Source: Bacteroidota bacterium (GTDB taxonomy: Bacteria > Bacteroidota > Bacteroidia > Chitinophagales > Chitinophagaceae). From it: 64,000 nt of DNA. This document shows positions 18,913 through 27,824 of this stretch, piece after piece (the stretch's first letter is position 1; each line of letters starts with the position of its first letter). The stretch is taken from contig JAIUNW010000003.1 in the NCBI GenBank assembly GCA_020161535.1, forward strand, positions 62,001-126,000. Direction: 5' to 3'. The position numbers were made by a program, and so were the translations under genes. Below the pieces are notes generated by a model that did no database searches, had not been told where the DNA came from, and saw only the letters and a list, made by a program, of their open reading frames with translations.

Positions 18913-19518
18913 TTATCGACCCAGGCCGAAGTTAAAGCCAATACTTACAAAGGGGCGATTGCCATAAGGGGTTGAAGGATCTGACCCATAACCGGTTTTA
19001 TTCAGCAGATCATATTGCACCATCACAATCAATCCACCAACATTTCCCATGGGCAGAATACCACCTGCGCCAAGCAGGAAACTGGGCATTATTTTTCCAT
19101 TCAGCGAGTATTTTGAATCGCTGCTATAGTCTTTTACACTGCCCCAGATATAGTTCATTTCGGGCTGGGCCTGGATGAATGCCTGTTGAATGGGATAGAA
19201 TCGGCCAAAGATATTCATGCCTGCAACGCCGTAATTGGACCTGGACACGGTTTGGCTGCTATAGCGAACCCGGTATTGCGTGTACTGGCCATTGATGCCA
19301 ATACCGGCGGCAAACATATTGGTGAACCGATAGCCCACCTGCGGCGAAATATTGATGAATGTGTAATCGCCAAAACTCAAACCGAAATTGCCGCCGGCAA
19401 ATAGTCGGCTGCGATCAAAGCCTTTTTTCTCACCGTCTTCTTCGTTCTCGGTTTGTTGGGCAAAAACAGTACAGGTGCAGATCAGTAGCAAAAAAGAAAG
19501 AAACAAGTTCTTGTTCAT
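18913..19518 (-). CDS. Outer-membrane beta-barrel protein, unknown function
   Basis: 201 aa with a clear signal peptide (LLICTCTVFAQ) and then a charged stretch (ENEEDGEKKGFDRS). Alternating Gly/aromatic strands follow (FAGGNFGLSFGDYTFINISPQ, GYRFTNMFAAGIGINGQY) with a C-terminal FNFGLGR. The pattern is that of the small 8-10-stranded outer-membrane barrels of Bacteroidota. It lies 66 nt after the second sprF-like gene on the same strand and may be transcribed with that module. No specific family was recognised. Confidence 0.75.
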   Translation of the reverse strand: MNKNLFLSFLLLICTCTVFAQQTENEEDGEKKGFDRSRLFAGGNFGLSFGDYTFINISPQVGYRFTNMFAAGIGINGQYTQYRVRYSSQTVSRSNYGVAGMNIFGRFYPIQQAFIQAQPEMNYIWGSVKDYSSDSKYSLNGKIMPSFLLGAGGILPMGNVGGLIVMVQYDLLNKTGYGSDPSTPYGNRPFVSIGFNFGLGR

Positions 19519-19584
19519 ATAGTGGTTTTAAAGGAAGCCTGCGGTTTATTCTTTGGGGCGCATTTTTTTTTGAAAAAGTAATTT

Positions 19585-20625
19585 TTAAAACTGCGGACAA
19601 AGTGACTGCCGATCAGTATTGTATTCGTTGTAAAACCCGAGTTTCTGCAACGAAAATTCGATAGCGCCCCTTGAATTATTATAGGTTGCCAGTGAAGACG
19701 TGGTGATATCATAGGTAAAACTCATCCGAAACTGCTTCCACTGGAAACCGATCAAAGGTATGATAGATTCTCCAGCCCGGTAATAGGCGCCGCCGATTAC
19801 CTGCGTTTCGCCATCACCGCTCAGGTTATAGTTGGCGCTGGCACCCAATACCAGTTCATGCGAAGTGGCCTGGTTGCTGTAATAAGCCATCGGATTCAAA
19901 ATAACCTGGTCGTTCAATTTAGCGCTTGCATTCAGGAATCCGATATAACGCATCGACAAGCGGTTGTCGAAGTCAGATGAGGTGAAGAAAGTTTCTTTGG
20001 GCCTGTTGATATGGTGTACCGAGAAACCGCCGTTCAGGTATAATTTATCAGACGGAAAATAAGCATAGTTCATGCCGGCCTGTATGTCTACATAACTGAT
20101 GCTGGTGCTGTTGAACGCCACGGTTGTTGGAATACCAGCATCAAAAAAACCAGTTGTTTCATTGAACTGATCGGGGAATTTCAGTTTGGTGGGGTCAATG
20201 CGTTTATTGGCCCAGCCCACATTGAAACCGGCCGATAACAAACTCGCATAGCCGATCATTTGGTGATAGGCAATGGAACCATAGACTTTTGTTGACGTGA
20301 GGTTGCCGCTTCCGGCCGCATCGCGCAATATTACGCCACCTAAACCTAACCAGCCATTTTCTATCTTATCGCGCAGCACCTGTGCATCGCCATATATGCT
20401 GATGGTTTTATACGGCACCGACATAACACTGATCCACTGGCTACGATAATTCGCGCCAATTCGGTAGTCGGCATCGGGAATAAAACCGGTATTGGCCGGA
20501 TTGGTGGTGAGCGGTGAATTGAAGAATTGCGAAAAATGCAGGTCTTGCGCAAACACTGATTTGCCAGCAACAAGCATACATAAAAGCATTGTCCAAATTC
20601 TCCTGCTTCCCTTCTTAGGATTCAT
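19585..20625 (-). CDS. PorP/SprF family type IX secretion outer-membrane protein (second copy)
   Basis: 346 aa. The signal peptide ends KSVFAQ, followed by DLHFSQFFNSPLTTNPANTG, the family start, and beta-strands to a C-terminal LCPQF. It shares fold, length and the CP-aromatic tail with the copy at 7335-8369 but is clearly diverged. It begins 18 nt after the adhesin gene, again in the order adhesin then sprF. The probable role is dedicated export or anchoring of that type B cargo. Confidence 0.93.
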   Translation of the reverse strand: MNPKKGSRRIWTMLLCMLVAGKSVFAQDLHFSQFFNSPLTTNPANTGFIPDADYRIGANYRSQWISVMSVPYKTISIYGDAQVLRDKIENGWLGLGGVILRDAAGSGNLTSTKVYGSIAYHQMIGYASLLSAGFNVGWANKRIDPTKLKFPDQFNETTGFFDAGIPTTVAFNSTSISYVDIQAGMNYAYFPSDKLYLNGGFSVHHINRPKETFFTSSDFDNRLSMRYIGFLNASAKLNDQVILNPMAYYSNQATSHELVLGASANYNLSGDGETQVIGGAYYRAGESIIPLIGFQWKQFRMSFTYDITTSSLATYNNSRGAIEFSLQKLGFYNEYNTDRQSLCPQF

Positions 20626-20643
20626 CTTGCACTACATTAAAGG

Positions 20644-23600
20644 TTAACGGATAAGAGTGATATCCCCTTTTTTCGTTGCCCGGGTACCATCTACAAACTG
20701 CACATCCAGCACATAGGCATACACATCCATCGGTTGTACCACACCGTTGAATCTGCCATCCCAGCCCTGTTTCAAAGAATTGGATTCAAATACTTTTTGT
20801 CCAAGTCGGTTATAGATCAGGAACCGCATTTTGGAAATGCCGAAACCGCGTACATAAACAATATTATTGGGTGCGGGGCCATTCGGCGTAAACGCATTGG
20901 GTAAATCGATCTGTGGGTTTACAATGGCATCCACCGGCAAACAAGTAGTGTCAATGCAACCTGCCTGGTTGATGGCCTGCAAACAAACATTGTATTGACC
21001 AGTCTCATTGAATTGATGACTGATATCGGCCCTGCTGGCAGTATGCAGGCTGTCGCCATCGCCAAAATCCCATACAAAATTTATCGCATCGGCCGAAGAC
21101 GAATTGCTAAACCGATTCGGCGTATTGGCAACAGGAATGGTAGGCGAATAACTAAAGGCCGCTGTTGGCTTCGACTGAATCAATACTTGTCGCGACGTTT
21201 GATCGGTTACATTACAAGTATTGGGATCCGTTACGGTCAACGTAACAGTAAAGGTGCCGGGTGCTGTATAAATTTTTACCGGATCCTTATCAGTAGAGCT
21301 GGTGCCATCACCAAAATCCCATAACCAACTGGTACCCGCAACGCTGTTGTTGTCGATAATAGCGTTATATGGTGCGCAACCGTCGGCAATGGTGAAGTCG
21401 GCTTTTACCAGCGGGCTCAAATAAAATTCATGCAATACCGAGTCGCCTACATTGCAGTAAGCCGTATCGTTTAGTATCAGGCGAATCTGGTAACTGCCCG
21501 CAGCAGGGAAGGAATGAATGATGGGTCCTACACCCGATACTACTCGTGTACCATCGCCAAAATCCCAGGTGAAACTGGAATCGTTGAAAGGCTTTCCGGG
21601 CGGCGCAACCGATTCGTTGACGAATTGGTAATTGAGCGATTCGCAAGGTGGAATTTTCGTTCCTGAAAAAGCAACAACAGCCGGATCGGTACGTACCCGT
21701 ACATTGATGAACGCGGTATCGCTGATATTACAGCTTTGCGAGTCGATCGCAATCAACATCACCTGGTAATTCCCGGCATTGTTGTAGGTGTAATCAACCG
21801 TTGTAGCCGTGGTGTTCACGCGCGGCGATCCGTCGCCAAAATCCCAAATATAATTTTTGGCATTGCGGATGGTATCAGCAAACTGAAACGTGGTAGGCGC
21901 ACATCCCAGGGTATCGCGCACGCCATTGATATAGGCTGCTGCACCCGCACCTACACCGGCAAAATTGAAATGTATTTTAACGGCGGCGAGGTTACACTGC
22001 GCACCGCTGCCGGTATTGTGTGCCCCTGAATAACCATTGGAACAACAATAAGCGCCGGGCGAAACAGGAAAGCGTGGGCGCGGCGCATTGGGTCCGCCAA
22101 CAACGCAGTTCGCACACATTGCCTGGTAAATGATTCCGTTCTGGTCGTAGCGGCTGGTACCACCATCAACGTGTTCTGAGAATTTTCCGTTTTGCCCGAA
22201 GAAAGTGGCATATAACAAACTAGTGGCATCGCGCCGGATAACAATAAAATAAAAATCTTCACCATCAGTGGTTGACTTTAATGCATCTGCTGATACCGGC
22301 AAACCAAGCGTTCCCTGCATGGCGAAACTGCCCATTTGTCCGCCCCAGCCAGATACATAAACATTCTCGCATCGATCCACCAGGAAGGCAACAGGCGAAA
22401 TATTTGGATTAGCGCCGGCCGTACCAAAGCAGGTACGGTATTCCCAGGCAGAAAGATCAGGTTGCAGTTTTCCCACAAACTGTTTGGTACCCGCCGTGCC
22501 ATACGCAGCATTGATCAAGGCCATATTGCCATAGGTGATACCCATTACATAGGGATAACCAGCGCGGTCGAATTTCAATCCCAATACCGCATCGCGGCTG
22601 CCAGTGCCTACAAAAGCAGTGCGTCTTAAAATGGTGCCATCGCCCGAAAACACCGCCACAAAACCATCGGTTTCGCCGCCGGCATAAGCTGGTCCAATGG
22701 TACCTGCATGGTTACCAGGCAAGTCTTCACTTTCAGTTGATCCGCCCATATAAATATCACCTGTGGTGGGATGAATGGCAAGCACAAAGCCCGCATCGCG
22801 ACCGTCGCCACCGAGATAGGTCGACATCAACACGGTGCTGAGGTTGGGATCGGTTTTGATCAGTACGGCGTCTTGTCCGCCGTTGGCGTAGGTACGAAAA
22901 GGCGCATTGGCCGTTGTATAAAAATCGCTCGACATGGTGCAGGATGCCAGGTAAATATTGCCAGCATCATCTAACATCACTTCACTGCGCGCATCGTCGC
23001 CATAGAAATTAACGAGTCCATCCGTACCGCCCGCGTGGCTGTTCCTGGTATTGAGGCCATCGTTGCCGCGACCACCAATGCGCATGGAGCCCACCAGACC
23101 AGTGCCACCTGCATTTAATTCAGTCAATACAATATCGTAACCACCAAAGCCACCAGCGCCCGAAAATTGCGCTGTGCTTGGGTAATCGTCTGAATCTGTT
23201 CTGCCCGCAATGATCAGGTTGCCGCGATTATTGACGATCAGGCTATGTGGTTGTTCAGAGCCGCGGCCGCCGAGATAAGTACCATACAGCATCTGGTTAC
23301 CGAAAGGGTTGAACTTCATGATGCCCATATCAAACGCTTCTTCACCCGCACCGCCGGCAAAATTCGCCTGGTAGGCACCGTCAGAAATCGGGAAACCCGG
23401 GGCGAATACGATACCACCCGTGTACATGGATCCATCTGGACCATAGGTGGCGGTGTAGCCCCAGTTGTCGGCGCGACTACCGGTAAAGGTGGAAAAGATC
23501 AACGTGGGATCTATAACCAGGGTTGATTGCTTATCATAAGAACCCATCGCAAAACGAACCGTATTTCCTTTCAACTGGTAACGGTTTTCAATTTCCTTGC

Positions 23601-24306
23601 GACCGTTTGCCGAGAGTTGATAGGTATAAGGCGCCATTTCAATCACCTCGCCCACAGAAGTGGCGATGTGCATTTCGCCTTTTTTGACAGATAGCTTGTC
23701 GGCCCCTTTGTAATTCATCACGATCTGGGCGGGATCGCCACCAGGGTTCACAATAAATTCATATTTTATCCAACCTTCATCGGAGAAATACCGCATGTCG
23801 ATATTTGGATAAATATTCTTGTATATAACGGCGCCGTATATGCGACAAGCGCTGGCCCATTTGGACTTGTCGTTGCCGATGAAATAGTTGTTGACCCCTG
23901 TTTCCTGTTTTTCGCCCACCGAAGCAACGGCATCGTTGGCGCCCACCAATTCCATGGTATAGGCATGTGAGCGAAGCCGTACCGATTCGGGTACCGGGGC
24001 AGTGCCGATTTTTTTAATCGCGTCGTTGTGGTGCGGCTTTTTCGGAATGGCATCGGGTTCTTTACCGGTACCGGTTTCACGTGAAGCGTGGCTGGAAAAA
24101 TTCTTCAGGTCGTCGGCATTGTGTTGCACCACGGTGAAGCCATTGCTGCGAAGATAGAAGGCGCCGTTGCCGGCATTGGCCATGAACTTTACATGCTGGT
24201 CCCATTGGCCCTTGTTTTCAATAAACTGCAGGCTATTCGTGTTTTTTTGTGCATGGGCACAAACTGCAAACAGGGTAAACAGAAGTATGGAAAGATATCT
24301 ACGCAA
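20644..24306 (-). CDS. Large T9SS type B surface protein: DUF7948 + SBBP propeller + PKD repeats + gliding C-terminal domain
   Basis: 1220 aa with signal peptide FTLFAVCAHAQ. The order is an N-terminal DUF7948-like domain (FIENKGQWDQHVKFMANAG; NIYPNIDMRYF), then SBBP-type beta-propeller repeats (FSTFTGSRADNWGY, YLGGRGSEQPHSL, TYLGGDGRDAGF). Four PKD repeats follow (WDFGDGS, WDFGDGTR, WDFGDGTSST, WDFGDGDSLH). The C-terminal sorting domain has LPNAFTPNGPAPNNIVYV, IYNRLGQKVFES, GWDGRFNG and a final TLIR. This is a cell-surface protein exported by type IX secretion. It heads a two- or three-gene minus-strand unit with the sprF-like and barrel genes. Confidence 0.93.
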   Translation of the reverse strand: MRRYLSILLFTLFAVCAHAQKNTNSLQFIENKGQWDQHVKFMANAGNGAFYLRSNGFTVVQHNADDLKNFSSHASRETGTGKEPDAIPKKPHHNDAIKKIGTAPVPESVRLRSHAYTMELVGANDAVASVGEKQETGVNNYFIGNDKSKWASACRIYGAVIYKNIYPNIDMRYFSDEGWIKYEFIVNPGGDPAQIVMNYKGADKLSVKKGEMHIATSVGEVIEMAPYTYQLSANGRKEIENRYQLKGNTVRFAMGSYDKQSTLVIDPTLIFSTFTGSRADNWGYTATYGPDGSMYTGGIVFAPGFPISDGAYQANFAGGAGEEAFDMGIMKFNPFGNQMLYGTYLGGRGSEQPHSLIVNNRGNLIIAGRTDSDDYPSTAQFSGAGGFGGYDIVLTELNAGGTGLVGSMRIGGRGNDGLNTRNSHAGGTDGLVNFYGDDARSEVMLDDAGNIYLASCTMSSDFYTTANAPFRTYANGGQDAVLIKTDPNLSTVLMSTYLGGDGRDAGFVLAIHPTTGDIYMGGSTESEDLPGNHAGTIGPAYAGGETDGFVAVFSGDGTILRRTAFVGTGSRDAVLGLKFDRAGYPYVMGITYGNMALINAAYGTAGTKQFVGKLQPDLSAWEYRTCFGTAGANPNISPVAFLVDRCENVYVSGWGGQMGSFAMQGTLGLPVSADALKSTTDGEDFYFIVIRRDATSLLYATFFGQNGKFSEHVDGGTSRYDQNGIIYQAMCANCVVGGPNAPRPRFPVSPGAYCCSNGYSGAHNTGSGAQCNLAAVKIHFNFAGVGAGAAAYINGVRDTLGCAPTTFQFADTIRNAKNYIWDFGDGSPRVNTTATTVDYTYNNAGNYQVMLIAIDSQSCNISDTAFINVRVRTDPAVVAFSGTKIPPCESLNYQFVNESVAPPGKPFNDSSFTWDFGDGTRVVSGVGPIIHSFPAAGSYQIRLILNDTAYCNVGDSVLHEFYLSPLVKADFTIADGCAPYNAIIDNNSVAGTSWLWDFGDGTSSTDKDPVKIYTAPGTFTVTLTVTDPNTCNVTDQTSRQVLIQSKPTAAFSYSPTIPVANTPNRFSNSSSADAINFVWDFGDGDSLHTASRADISHQFNETGQYNVCLQAINQAGCIDTTCLPVDAIVNPQIDLPNAFTPNGPAPNNIVYVRGFGISKMRFLIYNRLGQKVFESNSLKQGWDGRFNGVVQPMDVYAYVLDVQFVDGTRATKKGDITLIR

Positions 24307-24382
24307 TGTCTTTGAATTTACGCCAAATAACTGAAATCTCTAAGCACCTGGCAGGGTTAATCGATGTTTAACATTGATTCAA

Positions 24383-26443
24383 CTACGAAATCCGGCTCCA
24401 GGCCAGTTTTCCTTGCTGTGAAAGTAAAAAAGCCCGGATAGATTGGTGTGCTGGCTGCTTCAATTCGGGGTCTTTTTCGACGAGCTGCGCAGCCAATTGC
24501 CCGGCGATTTCCACCCATTTTCGATCAGTGACCAGGTTTGCCAATTTTAAAGCCAGGTCGCCGCTTTGGCGGGTGCCTTCAATATCGCCGGGGCCGCGCA
24601 GCGCCAGGTCTTTTTCAGCAATCACAAAACCATCGTTCGTAGAAACCATTGTTTTTAGTCTTTCGCGGGCTTCCCGGTTCAATTGGGGGCCTGTTAATAA
24701 AATGCAAAAACTCTTTTCTCCGCCGCGCCCTACCCGGCCCCGAAGCTGGTGAAGCTGCGACAGGCCGAATTTCTCTGCACTTTCTATTACCATCACCGTG
24801 GCATTCGGCACATTTACCCCTACTTCAATCACCGTGGTGGCCACCATGATTTGAGTATCGTGGGCTACAAATCGTTGCATATTGGTTTCCTTGATATCGG
24901 GGGTTTGCCGGCCATGCACCATACTGATCCAGTATTTGGGTTCCGGAAAAAAAGCTTTCACATTTTCGTAACCCCGCATCAGGTTTTCGAGATCAAGTTT
25001 TTCCGATTCTTCAATCAGCGGAAAGATAATATACGCCTGCCGGCCTTTCTGGATTTCGGCCTTGATAAAATCCATCACATTGGCCCGCGCATCGTCGTAC
25101 CGGTGCACGGTTTGTACCGGTAGTCTGCCGGGAGGCAATTCATCAATAACACTGTAATCGAGGTCGCCGTAGGCGGTCATGGCCAGGGTGCGCGGAATTG
25201 GCGTGGCGGTCATGACCAGGATATGCGGCGGAATAGCCGCTTTTTTCCAAAGCCGCGCTCGTTGTGCAACACCAAAGCGGTGCTGCTCATCTATAACGGC
25301 CAGGCCTAACCGATGAAATACAACCTTGTCTTCCAACAGTGCATGGGTGCCGATGAGCAATTGGGTTTCGCCACTGGCCAGTCGCGCTAACATTGGTTTG
25401 CGTTTAGCGGCCTTCACGGAGCCGGTGAGCAATTCAACCTGAATCGGCATGTCTTTCAACAACCCTGAAATGCTATTGAAATGTTGTTGGGCCAAAATTT
25501 CTGTTGGCGCCATCAGGCAGGCCTGGTAACCATTGTCGGCCGCAAGCAACATCGTTAGCAGTGCGACCATGGTTTTGCCGCTGCCCACATCACCCTGCAG
25601 CAGTCGATTCATTTGGCTGCCCTTACCCATATCATGCCTGATTTCTTTCAGCACTCTTTTTTGGGCATCGGTGAGCGAAAATGGCAGGTGGTTTTTATAA
25701 AAGCTGTTGAACAATTCACCCACCTGTGCAAACACGAGGCCTTTGGAATAGCGGTTTCGCTCCAGCCGCACGAGGCTGAGGCGCACTTGCGTAAAAAAAA
25801 GTTCTTCAAACTTGAGTCGCTCGAGTGCTTGCTGGTAAGCGGCTTCGCTCGCCGGAAAATGTATGGATTGATAGGCGTCAAATCGCCCGGGGAAATGGTA
25901 CTGTTGTCGCAGGTTTTCAGGTAGGTTTTCGGGCAGGTCGGGCGGCTTCAATGCATCCAACAATTGCCGGGTAAATTTTCCGAGCTGCCGGCCATTCATC
26001 GCTTTGGCCTTTAGTTTTTCGGTACTGGGATAAATCGGCTCGAGGTGGCTGCGAACAGGTCGCTCGGCAGGAATGTATTCTTCCAGTTCCGGGTGACTGA
26101 TCTGCAGTTTGCCGTTGAATATCGAAGGCTTGCCAAACACGAGATAGGCTTTTCCGGGAACCAGTTGTTTTTGTATCCAGTGAATGCCCTGGAACCAGAC
26201 CAGTTCGATTTCATCGGAATGATCGCGCAGGGTTGCAATCATTCTTTTCGCGCGGCCTTCGCCCAGGGTTTGGATATGGGTGAGGGTACCCGCTACCTGG
26301 ATATAATCGACCGTGGTTCTGGCGAGTCGAATGGGATCAACCCGTGTTTTGTCGATATGTCGTAAGGGAAAATGATGGAGCAGGTCTTTGAAGGTAAAAA
26401 TGGCCAATTCCTTTTTCAGGAGGTCGGCCCGAAGCGGTCCCAT
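24383..26443 (-). CDS. recG: ATP-dependent DNA helicase RecG
   Basis: 686 aa counted from ATG 26443. Visible parts are the N-terminal wedge/OB region (HIDKTR, VAGTLTHIQTLGEGRAKRMI), Walker A (LLQGDVGSGKTMVA), Walker B DEQH (VIDEQHRFGVAQ), VMTATPIPRTLA, and the C-terminal motif VI region QLRGRVGRGGEKS. It remodels stalled forks and Holliday junctions. The conserved helix that precedes this ATG (PIEYLKG) is encoded in frame upstream, but no ATG, GTG or TTG occurs before the stop of the glycosyltransferase gene at 26518-26516. ATA 26476 would give a family-typical N-terminus (MLSSPIEYLKG). The true start is therefore uncertain. Confidence 0.95.
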   Translation of the reverse strand: MGPLRADLLKKELAIFTFKDLLHHFPLRHIDKTRVDPIRLARTTVDYIQVAGTLTHIQTLGEGRAKRMIATLRDHSDEIELVWFQGIHWIQKQLVPGKAYLVFGKPSIFNGKLQISHPELEEYIPAERPVRSHLEPIYPSTEKLKAKAMNGRQLGKFTRQLLDALKPPDLPENLPENLRQQYHFPGRFDAYQSIHFPASEAAYQQALERLKFEELFFTQVRLSLVRLERNRYSKGLVFAQVGELFNSFYKNHLPFSLTDAQKRVLKEIRHDMGKGSQMNRLLQGDVGSGKTMVALLTMLLAADNGYQACLMAPTEILAQQHFNSISGLLKDMPIQVELLTGSVKAAKRKPMLARLASGETQLLIGTHALLEDKVVFHRLGLAVIDEQHRFGVAQRARLWKKAAIPPHILVMTATPIPRTLAMTAYGDLDYSVIDELPPGRLPVQTVHRYDDARANVMDFIKAEIQKGRQAYIIFPLIEESEKLDLENLMRGYENVKAFFPEPKYWISMVHGRQTPDIKETNMQRFVAHDTQIMVATTVIEVGVNVPNATVMVIESAEKFGLSQLHQLRGRVGRGGEKSFCILLTGPQLNREARERLKTMVSTNDGFVIAEKDLALRGPGDIEGTRQSGDLALKLANLVTDRKWVEIAGQLAAQLVEKDPELKQPAHQSIRAFLLSQQGKLAWSRIS

Positions 26444-26515
26444 CCCTTTCAGGTATTCGATCGGGCTTGATAATATCGCTGCGTCAAAAGAGATATCAGA
26501 AAATTTCGGCCAAAA

Positions 26516-27724
26516 TTAAGGAGCGGATGTCTCATTCATGCCCGTAAAAGTTTTAGGGGTATGAACAAATTCTTTTCGGTCTTTTTTTATGCGCAACAGG
26601 GCTTTGACCATGCTGACGATTAAGCGCGGCAGGCTCATCAGCGCTTTCATGGTGGCACCTGAATAAAAACGCGAAGGCACGGCGATGGCGAGGGTGAGCA
26701 AAAAGAAAAGTAATAAACTAAGCCACCAGCCCACCACCGGGAAAAAGAGATTCCAGCCAGTGATATACCGAACCCCTACCAATATCACTATGGCGAAAAA
26801 AACCACCATGTACAATGATCTTGGCAGCAGCAGGTTTTGAATGAGTTTATTATAGTATTGCCGGCCGCGGGGTACCTGCTTCATATCGGTGCTGAGAAAT
26901 CGCCGCACCTGGTACAATTGGGCTTCCATCCAACGCATCCGCTGGTTTTCAAATACGTCTTGCGAAGCCACTTTTTCATCGAGTACATAGGCATCGGGGA
27001 TGAACCGCATCCGGATGCCGCGTATCAGCAGTTGCATATCAATTTCGCGGTCTTCGCCCGGGTTCTCCAAAATGGGCTTGTAATTAAAGATGGATTTGAT
27101 CAGGCCGGTTTCGAAAGCCATGCCCGACCCGGCGGGGGCGGCAGAAAAGCCGAGGGCTTGCGGACCCAACCGGAACAGGTGGTTGTTGATTTCTTCGCTG
27201 ATGCCATCCATCATGGCTACTTTGTTCTGTTGGTTCTTGGCTACGCGATGGCATTGCAAGGCCTTGAAGCCCGCCTGGTAGTACCGGTTCACCAGTAGCA
27301 GGCAATCGGTTTTCATCACATTGTCAGCATCCAGGATCATGACCAGGTCGTATTGGTCGTCGGAAATACGTTGCAGGGCGGCATGGATGCTTCGCGCCTT
27401 CATGCGGGCCGATGTTTCAATGATCCGGATGCCTTTGCGGCGCAATTCGCGGATGGTATCGGAACGCAGGGAGTCGGCGATGATGGTTAGGTCAAATAAG
27501 TCAGCCGGATAATTGTGTTTTAGCACTTCATCGGCCGTATGGAGAATGATATGATCGTCTTTAAAAGAAGGGATGAGTACGGCAATCCGGGCAAACTGAT
27601 CAGTTTCCGGAGGAAGGATTTCTTTATACATCATTCCGGCAATGGCTACCATGAGCAGGTAGGCGATGCTACAGAACAAATAAATAAAAAGAACGAGCCC
27701 AAGAATATAGATTACGGTCAACAC
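26516..27724 (-). CDS. Family 2 glycosyltransferase, membrane-bound, processive type
   Basis: 402 aa starting at GTG 27724 or TTG 27721; no ATG is available. An N-terminal helix (GLVLFIYLFCSIAYLLMVAI) is followed by a GT-A domain with VLIPSFKDD, the metal-binding DADN, PGEDREIDMQL and the acceptor motif ENQRMRW (QxxRW type). Two C-terminal helices are also present. This architecture matches beta-glycan synthases (cellulose/hyaluronan-like GT2). The polymer is unknown. It follows the sugar transferase gene on the same strand after a 100-nt gap that contains a hairpin, so it is probably part of one surface-polysaccharide locus. Confidence 0.9.
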   Translation of the reverse strand: MLTVIYILGLVLFIYLFCSIAYLLMVAIAGMMYKEILPPETDQFARIAVLIPSFKDDHIILHTADEVLKHNYPADLFDLTIIADSLRSDTIRELRRKGIRIIETSARMKARSIHAALQRISDDQYDLVMILDADNVMKTDCLLLVNRYYQAGFKALQCHRVAKNQQNKVAMMDGISEEINNHLFRLGPQALGFSAAPAGSGMAFETGLIKSIFNYKPILENPGEDREIDMQLLIRGIRMRFIPDAYVLDEKVASQDVFENQRMRWMEAQLYQVRRFLSTDMKQVPRGRQYYNKLIQNLLLPRSLYMVVFFAIVILVGVRYITGWNLFFPVVGWWLSLLLFFLLTLAIAVPSRFYSGATMKALMSLPRLIVSMVKALLRIKKDRKEFVHTPKTFTGMNETSAP

Positions 27725-27772
27725 GGGCAGTCAAAATAATTAAAAATCATGGTATTACCAATATACGCACAA

Positions 27773-27793
27773 AGCCGACCTGTTGGGCCGGCT
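27773..27793 (-). terminator. GC-rich hairpin after the sugar transferase gene
   Basis: On the minus strand AGCCGGCC and GGTCGGCT form an 8-bp stem with one G-U pair and a CAACA loop, followed by TTTG. It sits 31 nt after the sugar transferase stop. The short T-run makes it a weak or partial terminator. Confidence 0.45.
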
Positions 27794-27824
27794 CAGTGTT
27801 TATGGGTAATTTATTAGTTTCTTA

